Below, in pieces: positions 40,116 through 47,960 of a stretch of 64,000 nt of DNA. The notes below the pieces were generated by a model that was not told the origin of the DNA, searched no databases, and saw only the letters and a program-made list of their open reading frames with translations. The translations under genes were made by a program, and so were the position numbers. Position 1 is the first letter of the stretch. The number at the start of each line of letters is the position of its first letter. Source of the DNA: Streptomyces antnestii (GTDB lineage: Bacteria > Actinomycetota > Actinomycetes > Streptomycetales > Streptomycetaceae). The DNA lies in NCBI RefSeq assembly GCF_004005495.1, contig NZ_RZYA01000004.1:310001-374000 (forward strand), written 5' to 3'.

Positions 40116-41462
40116 TCAGGCGGCGGCCGGCACGGATCCCCTCGCCGGGGCCAGCGGAACGCCGAGATCCGTGAGGATCGCGCGCGCGGCCCTGCGGCCC
40201 GAGTGGAGGGCGCCCTGCACCGTGCTCGTGCCGCGGTGGTCGCCGCACACATAGAGCCCGTGGAGGAGGCGCACGAGGCGGCGCAGGTCGTGCGGGGGCG
40301 GCATCGCGGGCACCGCCTCCGGGTCGTGGTGGACCGCGAGGGTCTCCCAGTCGGCGGTCGACGTGCCGTAGAGAGCGGCGAGTTGGGCCCGCAGCTCGCG
40401 CTCGGGCGGCGGGGGGCCGAGGACGGTGGAGGAGACCAGGGCCCGTCCGGCGGGGGCGCGGGTCGGGTCGACCTGGCTGATCACCGCGGTGTGCGCCACG
40501 GGGCCGAGCCGGTCGGCGTCGAGGAGCAGCGCGGGGTCGGTGAGCGGCGGCTCGGGGACGGCGTGGTGGACGACCGTGACGGGGTGGAAGTCCGGCACCC
40601 GGAGGCCCGGCAGCAGCTCCGCCGCGGCGCGCGCCCCGGTCGCCAAGAGTGTTGCGCGGCACCGGAGTTCACCGTGTTCCTCGGTCGTCACCGAGTTCGC
40701 GGAGACGGCGCGGACGCGGACGCCGGTGCGGACCGTGCCCGGCGGGAGCCCGGCGGCGAGCAGTTCGGGCAGCGCGTCCGCGCCGCCCTCGGGGACGCAG
40801 AGGCGGCCGCGCGCGTAGGCGTACAGGGCGAGGTCGGCGCACCGGCTCGACGTGGTCAGGTCCGGGTCGCACAGGAGCGCCGTCAGCAGGGGGCGCACGA
40901 AGCCGTCGAGGGTACGGGCCGGGAGGCCGCCCCTGAACAGGGCGTCGGCGGCGGGGAGTTCGGGGCGCGCGAGGAGGCGGGGGGCTGGTGTCGCGGCGAG
41001 GCGGGCCAGTGCCTTGGCGAGGCGGGCGTGGTCGAGGGGGCTGCCGAGCGGGGTGGTGGGGCGGGGGCTCCGGGCGGTGCGGGGCCGTGGCACCCGGGGG
41101 GCGCTCGCGAGGGCGCGCGCTGTGTGGAATGCGCCCTTTGCGCGCCGGGCCGGCGCGGGCTCCCCGGCGCGGTGGCGGCGGCCCTCGCTGTACACGAGCA
41201 CACCGGGCGAGAAGGCCCGCAGCACGAGCGCGTCCAGGCCCGGGGTGCGGCGCAGTTCGGGGTACGAGGTGCACAGGAGCCGGCCGATCCGGTCGAGGCG
41301 GAACCCGTCGACCTTCTCGGTGGACATGCGGCCGCCCACACAGGGGCCGGCCTCCAGGACCACGGCCGGCACACCGGCCCTGGCCAGGCGATGGGCGGCC
41401 GAGAGTCCCGCGACCCCGGCTCCCACGATGACGACGTCCGCGTGCTGTGCGGGCTCAGGCAC
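40116..41462 (-). CDS. FAD-dependent oxidoreductase (phytoene desaturase / protoporphyrinogen oxidase-like)
   Basis: A 448-residue flavoprotein. GTG 41462 (VPEPAQHADVVIVGAG) follows GGAGG by five bases. The Rossmann motif DVVIVGAGVAGLSAAHRLAR, then LEAGPCVGGRMSTE, marks the amine-oxidase/desaturase fold. The C-terminal flavin loop is LHGLYVCGDHRGTSTVQGAL, the shape used by phytoene desaturases and HemG-like enzymes. The substrate is not predictable: no carotenoid or haem gene is near. The middle is unusually Ala/Arg/Pro-rich. The 255-base gap upstream (41463-41717) shows no further gene. Confidence 0.88.
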   Translation of the reverse strand: MPEPAQHADVVIVGAGVAGLSAAHRLARAGVPAVVLEAGPCVGGRMSTEKVDGFRLDRIGRLLCTSYPELRRTPGLDALVLRAFSPGVLVYSEGRRHRAGEPAPARRAKGAFHTARALASAPRVPRPRTARSPRPTTPLGSPLDHARLAKALARLAATPAPRLLARPELPAADALFRGGLPARTLDGFVRPLLTALLCDPDLTTSSRCADLALYAYARGRLCVPEGGADALPELLAAGLPPGTVRTGVRVRAVSANSVTTEEHGELRCRATLLATGARAAAELLPGLRVPDFHPVTVVHHAVPEPPLTDPALLLDADRLGPVAHTAVISQVDPTRAPAGRALVSSTVLGPPPPERELRAQLAALYGTSTADWETLAVHHDPEAVPAMPPPHDLRRLVRLLHGLYVCGDHRGTSTVQGALHSGRRAARAILTDLGVPLAPARGSVPAAA

Positions 41463-41717
41463 GTGCGCCTCCCTGGCGGTGGTGCGGCTGATGAGAGCCG
41501 CCCCCGCACCCCTGGCCGTCCGGCCGGCGCGCGAGAGGCGGGCCCGAGGACGTCCTACCCCCCGGCGACCCCGCATACGGCTCCAGAACTCCCGGGCGGT
41601 ACCCGAGTCCGTCGAGGGTAGGTCCGCGCCCCGGCCCAGGGAGTCGCGCGCACCCCGAGCACGGACGCACGGGGGGCGCCCGGGAGGTGTGTCCATGGCG
41701 GGGGCGCCGTGGTCCGG

Positions 41718-42530
41718 TTACCGCCCCTGGAGTTCCGCCGCTCGCCTTCTGATGTCCGGGAGTGCGGCCATCAGGGCCTCGCCGGGGCAGGTCGTCTCGT
41801 AGCCGTCACGGTGCGCGGCGATCGCGTTGAACTCCGCCGCCGTGCCCTTGGGGTACCTGCTGAGACTGTTCGTGGAGACGAGGCGGACGCGGGAGCGCGC
41901 GTCGATGTTCGAGAGGCCCAGTTTCCACGCGGCGACCGCCGCGATGGACTCCGCCATGGCCGGGGGCACCGGGGTGCCCTTGTTGAAGGTGCCGATCGCC
42001 GCGATGCCGGCCGTGCCCTTGTTGAAGCCCTGGGCGTGCGCCCCCACGACCGCCTTGTCGACGCCGCCCGCCCGGCCCTCGTACACCGTGCCGCAGCGGT
42101 CGACGAGGAAGTTGTAGCCGATGTCGTCCCAGTGCCGGCCGCCCGCCTGGCCCGCGTACAGATAGCGGATGATGCGGGGCGTGTCGGCGCAGTCGTAGTC
42201 GTTGGGCGAGTCGGTGTGGTGGAGGAAGACCGCCGTGACCCGGTCGGCGTACCGGGCCGGCGGACGCCGGTACGCGGCGTCCGCGAGCCATTTCGAGCGG
42301 GGCACGATGCGTGGCTCCGCGGCCGTGTGCGCGCCGCCGGCGGACGGGCGCAGCGGTACGGCGGCCGGCGGCAGCACCGGCGCGGACCGGTCGGCGGGCG
42401 AGATGCCCGCCCCCTCGCCGGTCCGCGCCGCGGAACCGTGGCCCGGCCCGACGGAGACGGCACACAGCAGCAGGAGCCCGAGGGCCGTGGCCCCGGGCGC
42501 GCAGCACAGCGTCACTCGGAAGACGCGCAT
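41718..42530 (-). CDS. secreted PGRP/N-acetylmuramoyl-L-alanine amidase-like protein
   Basis: A 270-residue exported protein with the peptidoglycan-recognition fold. ATG 42530 (MRVFRVTLCC) has GGAGAG eight bases upstream; a GTG nine bases earlier is worse spaced. A Sec signal (LCCAPGATALGLLLLCAVSV) is followed by a Ser/Pro-rich linker. The amidase_2/PGRP domain runs from about 75 with the Zn ligands His (TAVFLHHTDSPND), His (AAHRDGYETTCPGE) and Cys, and a Tyr in the cell-wall contact region. The set looks catalytically complete. It should cleave the amide between muramic acid and L-alanine outside the cell. It may end 79 bases before the SDR gene's terminator side. Confidence 0.92.
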   Translation of the reverse strand: MRVFRVTLCCAPGATALGLLLLCAVSVGPGHGSAARTGEGAGISPADRSAPVLPPAAVPLRPSAGGAHTAAEPRIVPRSKWLADAAYRRPPARYADRVTAVFLHHTDSPNDYDCADTPRIIRYLYAGQAGGRHWDDIGYNFLVDRCGTVYEGRAGGVDKAVVGAHAQGFNKGTAGIAAIGTFNKGTPVPPAMAESIAAVAAWKLGLSNIDARSRVRLVSTNSLSRYPKGTAAEFNAIAAHRDGYETTCPGEALMAALPDIRRRAAELQGR

Positions 42531-42560
42531 ACGTGCCACTCTCCGCCCGGCGCCGCGGGC

Positions 42561-42599
42561 CCGCCCCGCACGTTAGGCCGTTCGGGTGACCCGGGGCGG
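42561..42599 (-). terminator. hairpin after the SDR gene
   Basis: An 8-bp perfect stem (42561-42568 with 42592-42599) with a 23-base loop lies 15 bases after the SDR stop. The loop is long, so the assignment is tentative. Confidence 0.4.
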
Positions 42600-42613
42600 T
42601 CCGCCGCGGGCGG

Positions 42614-43417
42614 TCAGAAGTGCGTGCCGCCGTCGATCCGGACCTCGGTGCCGGTGATGAACTTGCCGTCCTCCGAGCCGAGCATCGCGACGACGCCCGC
42701 CACGCTCTCCGGCCCCGCGAAGCCCTGGCCGAGCGCCGGCGCCAGCTTCATGAACAGGCTCATGTCCGCGTCCTCGGGCAGGCCGGGGCCGACACTCTGC
42801 TTGCTGGCGCCGGAGCCGTCGGTCATGCCGGAGGAGATGGATCCGGGCTGCACGGACGTGAACCGGATGCCCTGCTTGCCGTACTCGCTCGCGAGCGCGT
42901 GCGTCATGGACTGGATGCCGCCCTTGCTGGCCGCGTACGCCGCCATGTAGGGGTGGGCGAACATCGCCGACGTCGAGCTGAAGTTGATGACGGCGGGGCC
43001 GTCGCCGGCGAGGAGCGCCGGGATCGACTCGCGGATCATCAGGAACGTGCCGACGAGGTTGATCCGTATGACCTGCTCGAAGTCGGCGAGCGCCGTCTCG
43101 TGCGTGTGCGAGGAGCGCAGGATGCCGGCCGCGTTGACCAGCACGTCCAGGCCGCCGAGCGTCTCCACGGCGGTGGCGACGCCGGTGCGCACGGACGCCT
43201 CGTCCGCGATGTTCACGACGAGGGTGGTCAGCCGGTCGGCGGTGCCCGCCGCGGTCGCCTTCTCGACGGTGTCCTTCAGGCCGGCCTCGCTGACGTCGGC
43301 GGCGACCGCGCGGGCGCCCTCCGCGAGGACCCGCAGCACGGTGGCCTGGCCGATGCCGGAGCCACCGCCCGTGACGAGTACGCGACGGCCTTCGTAGCGG
43401 TTCAGGTTCTGGCTCAT
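42614..43417 (-). CDS. short-chain dehydrogenase/reductase
   Basis: A 267-residue classical SDR. ATG 43417 (MSQNLNRYEG) follows GGAG by six bases. The cofactor loop is VLVTGGGSGIGQATVLRVLA, the NAAG motif is VLVNAAGIL, and the active Ser-Tyr-Lys set reads INFSSTSAMFAHPYMAAYAA with SK following. The end VRIDGGTHF is typical. NAD(P)-dependent reduction or oxidation of an alcohol is expected; the substrate is unknown. A divergent TetR gene next to it, with palindromes between, suggests that TetR controls it. Confidence 0.93.
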   Translation of the reverse strand: MSQNLNRYEGRRVLVTGGGSGIGQATVLRVLAEGARAVAADVSEAGLKDTVEKATAAGTADRLTTLVVNIADEASVRTGVATAVETLGGLDVLVNAAGILRSSHTHETALADFEQVIRINLVGTFLMIRESIPALLAGDGPAVINFSSTSAMFAHPYMAAYAASKGGIQSMTHALASEYGKQGIRFTSVQPGSISSGMTDGSGASKQSVGPGLPEDADMSLFMKLAPALGQGFAGPESVAGVVAMLGSEDGKFITGTEVRIDGGTHF

Positions 43418-43489
43418 GTGCTGCTCCACTTCACTTCTCACTTCGCGATCCGCTTCACCGGGATCTGCTGTCCACCGTACGCCTGGGTG

Positions 43490-43518
43490 GCACGTTTTGC
43501 CATAACGTCACAACGTGC
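43490..43518. promoter_or_regulatory. nested inverted repeats between SDR and TetR genes
   Basis: gcacgtt (43490-43496) pairs with aacgtgc (43512-43518), and the inner acgtt also pairs with aacgt at 43504-43508. The repeat lies 33 bases before the TetR GTG and 73 bases from the SDR start, in the shared promoter region. Confidence 0.45.
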
Positions 43519-43523
43519 AGAGA

Positions 43524-43536
43524 TGTTCCCGGAACA
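43524..43536. promoter_or_regulatory. palindrome tgttcccggaaca, candidate TetR operator
   Basis: A perfect 13-base palindrome with one central base lies 15 bases before the TetR start and close to the other palindrome. Such paired sites suit a TetR dimer shutting both divergent promoters. Confidence 0.45.
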
Positions 43537-43550
43537 CATAGGCTTCCCAG

Positions 43551-44219
43551 GTGAGCCCCACGAACGAGCAGCACGGACCGCAGCCGTCCCTGACCGAACG
43601 GCGCAAGGCCGCCACCCAGCTGGACATCGCCCGCGCCGCCGCCGAACTCTTCGCCGAGCGCGGCCCCGACGGCACGACCGCCGAGGACATCGCCCACCGC
43701 GCGGGCGTCGCGCTGCGCACCTTCTACCGCTACTTCCGGGGCAAGCAGGACGCCGTCGGTCCTCTCCTCGCGGCGGGCGGCGACGCCTGGCGCGCGCTCC
43801 TCGCGGACGCGGAACCCGGCGGTGACCTGCGCATCACCCTGGAGACGGCCGTCACCGCCACGCTCTCCGCCCCCGGCGCCCACGGCCCCGAACAGCTCGC
43901 GACGACCAGGGGACTGCTGCGCGCCGCCCAGGACGACGCGGCGCTGCGGGCCGTCTGGTACCGGGTCAACCAGGAGTCGGAGGAACGCCTCGTCCCGGTC
44001 CTCGCCCGGCTCGCGGGCCCCGGCGCGGACCCCCTCGACGTACGGCTCGCCGCCGCCGCGGCCACCGACGCCATCCGGATCGCCCTGGAGACCTGGGCCG
44101 CCACGGACGCCCCCGCGACGGGCGCGACCGGCTCCCCGGCGGTCCTCGCCCTGCGCTGCCTGCGCGAACTGACGGGCGGCATCACCCTGCTGGACGGCAT
44201 CCCGGCCCAGGGGAACTGA
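43551..44219 (+). CDS. TetR-family transcriptional regulator
   Basis: A 222-residue repressor read from GTG 43551. The N-terminal helix-turn-helix is at about 20-65 (QLDIARAAAELFAERGPDGT, then AEDIAHRAGVALRTFYRYFR). The ligand part has no recognised motif and many Ala and Arg residues. It is divergent from the SDR gene with palindromes between, so the SDR promoter and its own are likely targets. Its last codons fall in a 25-bp tandem duplication, and the TGA stop is made by the junction of the two copies. Confidence 0.9.
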   Translation: MSPTNEQHGPQPSLTERRKAATQLDIARAAAELFAERGPDGTTAEDIAHRAGVALRTFYRYFRGKQDAVGPLLAAGGDAWRALLADAEPGGDLRITLETAVTATLSAPGAHGPEQLATTRGLLRAAQDDAALRAVWYRVNQESEERLVPVLARLAGPGADPLDVRLAAAAATDAIRIALETWAATDAPATGATGSPAVLALRCLRELTGGITLLDGIPAQGN

Positions 44220-44242
44220 CGGCATCCCGGCCCAGGGGAACT
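44193..44242. repeat. perfect 25-bp tandem duplication across two convergent gene ends
   Basis: Copy one is 44193-44217 and copy two is 44218-44242, identical in all 25 bases. The TetR stop TGA (44217-44219) spans the junction and the phosphatase stop (44241-44243) begins in the second copy. No third copy is seen. Confidence 0.95.
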
Positions 44243-45347
44243 AAGGGGTGCCCGGATCGATCTCCGGTGCGAACACCAGCAGCGTCAAGTCGTCCCGTAC
44301 CGTTCCCGCGAACCGCAGCACGTCACGCCACAGCGCGTCCGTCAGGTCCGCCGGGTCGTCCGCGCCGAAGCGGATCAGCCGGTCCGCGAGCGGATAGAAG
44401 GCGCCGGACGCGTCCCGTGCCTCGATCAGGCCGTCGGTGAGCCCGAGCAGCCGGTCGCCGGAACGCAGCGGCACCGTGAGCGGCCGGGGCGGGTCGAGCC
44501 CCGCGATGCCGAGGCCGAGCGGGGCCCCGGACGGCACCGGCAGTTCGATGACCTCGCGCCCGCGCAGCAGCAGCGGCCGCGGATGACCGCACGACAGCGC
44601 CCGCACCACCGGGGAGTCGTCGGGGAACTCCAGTAACAGCGCGGTCGCGAACAACTCGTGGTGCTCGTCCTCCGCCGCGTCGACCACGAGCCGGCGGTCC
44701 AGGCGCGCCGCGACGCCCTCCAGGTCCGGCTGGTCGAGCACGGCCTCACGGAACGCGCCGAGCAGCCCCGCGACCGTACCCACCGCGGAGAGACCGTGGC
44801 CCTGCACGTCGCCGATCACCGCCCGTACCCCGGACGGCCCCCGCCGTACGTCGAAGAGGTCCCCGCCGACCAGCGCCCCGCGCTCGGCCGTCCGGTACAG
44901 ACCCGAGCAGCGCACCTTGCCGACCCGGTCGGGCAGCGGCGGGAGCACGGCGAACTGGGCGGCCTCGGCGACCGTCCGCACGGTGACGAGCTGATCGTCG
45001 CGCCGGCTGCGGACCCAGCTGATCAGCACGCTGAGCACTGCCACGAACGCGACCGTGAGCACATCGCTGTTGCCGGGGCGCCCGAGGTCCATGAAGGGCA
45101 GGTTAAGCAGGACGAGCACGATCCCGCCGAGCAGCGCCGTGGCGGCGGGCCCGTACGTCAGGGCGGCCAGCGGGGGGATCGCGCCGAGCAGGAAGCCGAG
45201 GGCCAGCTTCTCCTCGGTGGCCAGCTGGAGCACGCACAGGGCGACGAGCAGCACGATCGGCAGCCAGCGCACCCAGCGCGGCGGCGGTGCCCCGCGCAGC
45301 CAGGCCCGCTCCTCGCCGTTCCGGCGACGCGACGACGCCCCGGTCAT
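44241..45347 (-). CDS. membrane PP2C/SpoIIE-type phosphatase
   Basis: A 368-residue membrane-bound protein phosphatase. ATG 45347 (MTGASSRRR) follows GGAG by seven bases. Three or four membrane helices lie at about 30-120 (VRWLPIVLLVALCVLQLA, LGFLLGAIPPLAALTYG, ALLGGIVLVLLNLPF, VLTVAFVAVLSVLISWV). The SpoIIE domain follows with the metal-site sequences ALVGGDLFDVR, IGDVQGHGLSAVGTVAG, RLLGLTDGLIEARD and VRDDLTLLVF. It should dephosphorylate an anti-sigma-factor antagonist of the RsbV/SpoIIAA type. A partner gene is not adjacent. Confidence 0.92.
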   Translation of the reverse strand: MTGASSRRRNGEERAWLRGAPPPRWVRWLPIVLLVALCVLQLATEEKLALGFLLGAIPPLAALTYGPAATALLGGIVLVLLNLPFMDLGRPGNSDVLTVAFVAVLSVLISWVRSRRDDQLVTVRTVAEAAQFAVLPPLPDRVGKVRCSGLYRTAERGALVGGDLFDVRRGPSGVRAVIGDVQGHGLSAVGTVAGLLGAFREAVLDQPDLEGVAARLDRRLVVDAAEDEHHELFATALLLEFPDDSPVVRALSCGHPRPLLLRGREVIELPVPSGAPLGLGIAGLDPPRPLTVPLRSGDRLLGLTDGLIEARDASGAFYPLADRLIRFGADDPADLTDALWRDVLRFAGTVRDDLTLLVFAPEIDPGTP

Positions 45348-45420
45348 CGGCGGGCTCCTTCCCATGGACCCCATGGACTCCGTGGACCCCTTCACGCTCC
45401 TACGGGACGAGCGTCACCGC

Positions 45421-45469
45421 ACCCCGGGCGGGTCCGTCGGTACCCGGCGCCGGCGGACCCGCCCGGGGT
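45421..45469 (-). terminator. hairpin after the acetyltransferase gene
   Basis: A 16-bp perfect stem (45421-45436 with 45454-45469) begins seven bases after the acetyltransferase stop. It is the only clear structure between the acetyltransferase and the phosphatase start. Confidence 0.8.
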
Positions 45470-45475
45470 CGCGGC

Positions 45476-45964
45476 TCAGAGAGGCCGGCCCATCAGGACG
45501 TCGTCCACGTACGTCCCGTCCAGCAGGAACTCCTCCGGCAGCACGCCCTCGACGACGAACCCCTCGGACTCGTACAGCGCCCGCGCCGGCTTGTTGTGCC
45601 CGAGTACCCGCAGCGTCAGGCGGCGCGCGCCCACCTGGCGGGCGCGGTCCACGGCCGCCCGGATCAGCGCCCGGCCCACCCCGGCGCCCCGCGCCTCCTC
45701 GGCGACCGCGAGGCCCTGGATCTGCCGGACATGGGTGTGGGCGGCGAGCGAGGTGGGGAAAGCGATGCGCACGTACCCCACGAGTCGCCCGCACAGCTCC
45801 GCGACCAGATGGTCCCGCGGCCCGAACCGCTCCGAGAAGAACGGGGCGTACGGCGCTTCTGGCCGCGGCTGGACCGAGTGCAGCGTGGACCAGGAGGCAC
45901 GGTCGAGCCGGGCGAGCTCGTCATCGTCGTCGAGCCGGGCGAAACGTATGTGCGGCTGTGACAT
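45476..45964 (-). CDS. GNAT-family acetyltransferase
   Basis: A 162-residue cytoplasmic enzyme of the GNAT superfamily. The acetyl-CoA loop reads GLAVAEEARGAGVGRALIRA (Arg-x-x-Gly-x-Gly), followed by LRVLGHNKPARALYESEGF, the usual beta-bulge and Tyr segment. ATG 45964 (MSQPHIRFAR) gives the family length. The acceptor is unknown: the RimI-like arrangement also fits small-molecule acetylation. A TIGR01777 gene starts divergently 63 bases away. Confidence 0.9.
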   Translation of the reverse strand: MSQPHIRFARLDDDDELARLDRASWSTLHSVQPRPEAPYAPFFSERFGPRDHLVAELCGRLVGYVRIAFPTSLAAHTHVRQIQGLAVAEEARGAGVGRALIRAAVDRARQVGARRLTLRVLGHNKPARALYESEGFVVEGVLPEEFLLDGTYVDDVLMGRPL

Positions 45965-46027
45965 GGGGGCCACTGTACGGCGGACGCACGAACGGCCGCC
46001 CGGCACTTCCCACGGCAGGATGGGCTC

Positions 46028-46954
46028 ATGACCCAGAGCGATTCCGCCCCCGTACGACGCTCCCGGATCGCCGTGGCCGGTGCCTCCGGGCTCATCGGCC
46101 GCACCCTGACCTGGTCCCTGCGCGGCGACGGGCACGACGTCGTCCGCCTGGTCCGCAGGGAGCCGGCGGCCCCCGACGAGGTCCGCTGGGACCCGCGGCG
46201 CGGGCACGTCGACACGGCCGGGCTCGCCGGGTGCGACGTCGTCGCCAACTTCGCCGCCGCCGGCGTGGGCGACCACCGCTGGACCGACGCGTACAAACGG
46301 ACGATCCGCGACAGCCGGGTGCTCGGCACCGCGACGCTCGCCGAGGCCGCCGCCTCCCTCGACCCGCCGCCCCGCGTGTTCCTCAACGCCAGCGCCGTCG
46401 GTTACTACGGCGACACCGGCACCCGCGCCGTCGACGAGAGCGCGCCGCCCGGCGACGGGTTCCTGCCGGAGCTCTGCGTGGAGTGGGAGGCGGCCGCGGC
46501 ACCCGCCCGGGACGCCGGCATCCGCACGGTGTTCGCCCGGTCCGGGCTCGTCGTGTCCCGCGGCGGCGGGGCCTGGGCCCGGCTCTTCCCGCTGTTCCGC
46601 GCCGGCCTCGGGGGACGCCTCGGCAGCGGACTCCAGTACTGGTCGTACATCGCGCTGCACGACGAGATCGCGGCGCTGCGGCACCTCATCGACACCCCGG
46701 AACTGGCGGGCCCGGTGAACCTCACCGCCCCGCACCCCGTCACGAACGGCGAGGTCACCGCCGCGATGGGGCGCGTGCTGCACCGGCCCACCCTGTTCAC
46801 CGTGCCCGCGCCCGCCCTGCGCCTGGTCCTCGGAGAGATGGCCGGCGACGTCCTGGGCAGCACGAGGGCCGTGCCGACCCGGCTCCTGGAGTCCGGCTTC
46901 ACGTTCGCGTTCCCCGGCATCGACGAGACGATCCGGGCCGCGTGGCGCCCCTGA
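46028..46954 (+). CDS. TIGR01777-family epimerase-like protein
   Basis: A 308-residue extended SDR of the TIGR01777/SulA-like family. It has IAVAGASGLIGRTLTWSLRG as nucleotide loop, then VVANFAAAGVGDHRWTDAYK, NASAVGYYGDTGTRAVDES and WEAAAAPARDAGIRTVFARS. The family is found in most bacteria and its substrate is unknown, although some members affect cell division. The product length of about 300 matches. ATG 46028 follows GCAGGATG. The DUF4240 gene ends 18 bases after its stop, on the opposite strand. Confidence 0.92.
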   Translation: MTQSDSAPVRRSRIAVAGASGLIGRTLTWSLRGDGHDVVRLVRREPAAPDEVRWDPRRGHVDTAGLAGCDVVANFAAAGVGDHRWTDAYKRTIRDSRVLGTATLAEAAASLDPPPRVFLNASAVGYYGDTGTRAVDESAPPGDGFLPELCVEWEAAAAPARDAGIRTVFARSGLVVSRGGGAWARLFPLFRAGLGGRLGSGLQYWSYIALHDEIAALRHLIDTPELAGPVNLTAPHPVTNGEVTAAMGRVLHRPTLFTVPAPALRLVLGEMAGDVLGSTRAVPTRLLESGFTFAFPGIDETIRAAWRP

Positions 46955-46972
46955 GGCCCCGTCCGAAGTGAC

Positions 46973-47491
46973 CTACACCCCGAAGCGCTCCGTGAGCCTC
47001 GGGTACAGCCGTTCCAGCTCCGCCGCGTTCTCGAAGTCGACCGGCGTGCCCTCCGGTTCGACCGGCGCGGCGGGGATTCCGAGATCGGGCGCCACGGTCC
47101 CCGTCAGCTCCTCGTACGCCTCGTCCGCCGCGTAGCCGAGTTCTTCGCCGTCCCCGTCGATCTCCTCGTCGAAGTCGCCGAGGAGTTCGGCGAGCGCGTC
47201 CGGATCGTGCAGCGCGCCCTCGAAGATCTCCCGGCCCTGGCCGATCAGCCAGCAGCGGAAGAAGTCGAACGCGTCGTCGCTCGCCCCGCCGAGCAGCACC
47301 CACGCGGCGCCCCACAAGTCCCAGCGGTAGGCGCGGTGATAGCGGGACTCGAAGTGACGGGCGAAGTCGAGCACCGAGTCGGGATCGGCCTGCAGCAGCC
47401 GGTCGACCAGCAGCTCGGCATGGTCCTCGGGGTCGCCCTCGGCGGCCTCGCGGGTGCTGTCGACGATCTCCCAGAACTCCGTCTCGTCCAT
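46973..47491 (-). CDS. DUF4240-domain protein
   Basis: A 172-residue acidic cytoplasmic protein starting at ATG 47491 (MDETEFWEIVDSTREAA). The family motif AYRWDLWGAAWVLLGGASDD and DFFRCWLIGQGREIFEGAL match DUF4240 (a WGR-like domain). The C-terminal half is very acidic (ELLGDFDEEIDGDGEELGYA). Function unknown; in the family it is often near regulators. Upstream lies the repeated gene-end array of the WYL regulator. Confidence 0.85.
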   Translation of the reverse strand: MDETEFWEIVDSTREAAEGDPEDHAELLVDRLLQADPDSVLDFARHFESRYHRAYRWDLWGAAWVLLGGASDDAFDFFRCWLIGQGREIFEGALHDPDALAELLGDFDEEIDGDGEELGYAADEAYEELTGTVAPDLGIPAAPVEPEGTPVDFENAAELERLYPRLTERFGV

Positions 47492-47608
47492 CACGGGACA
47501 AGCATCTGCCTTGGGGGTCGGGCACGCACGCCGAGTGCCACAGCTGCGCCGGTTCGTTATGTACGCACCTGCCGGGGACACCCCGCATGTGCAAACCCCG
47601 CCCGGCGC

Positions 47609-47722
47609 TCACGCGTAACGGTCCGCCATTCGCCGCGCCGCCTCGGCGATCCGCTCGCGCAGCCCCGCCGGAGCGACGACCTCCGCGTCGGGTCCGAGCG
47701 CGAACAGCTGGCCGTACGCGAC
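47609..47722 (-). pseudogene. tandem copy A of the WYL regulator 3' end
   Basis: This 114-base piece repeats the last 37 codons and the stop of the WYL gene (VAYGQLFALGPDAEV to MADRYA and TGA) with a few base changes. It has no start codon or upstream coding part, so it cannot make a full protein. It lies 176 bases from copy B. Confidence 0.9.
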
Positions 47723-47784
47723 ATGGGCGCACCCGCCGCGGACACCCCACACGTGCGCACCGCCGGGGAAACCCCGCCCGGCGC

Positions 47785-47898
47785 TCACGCGTAACGGTCC
47801 GCCATCCGCCGCGCCGCCTCGGCGATCCGCTCGCGCAGCCCCGCCGGAGCGACGACCTCCGCGTCCGGGCCGAGCGCGAACAGCTGGCCGTACGCGAC
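47785..47898 (-). pseudogene. tandem copy B of the WYL regulator 3' end
   Basis: The same 114-base gene end as copy A, 176 bases further and more like the true gene end, with only two visible differences from the functional copy in this part. It lies in another frame relative to the main gene because 176 is not a multiple of three. Confidence 0.9.
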
Positions 47899-47960
47899 AT
47901 GGGCGCACCCGCCGCGGACACCCCACACGCGCGCACTGCCGGGGAAACCCCGCCCGGCGC

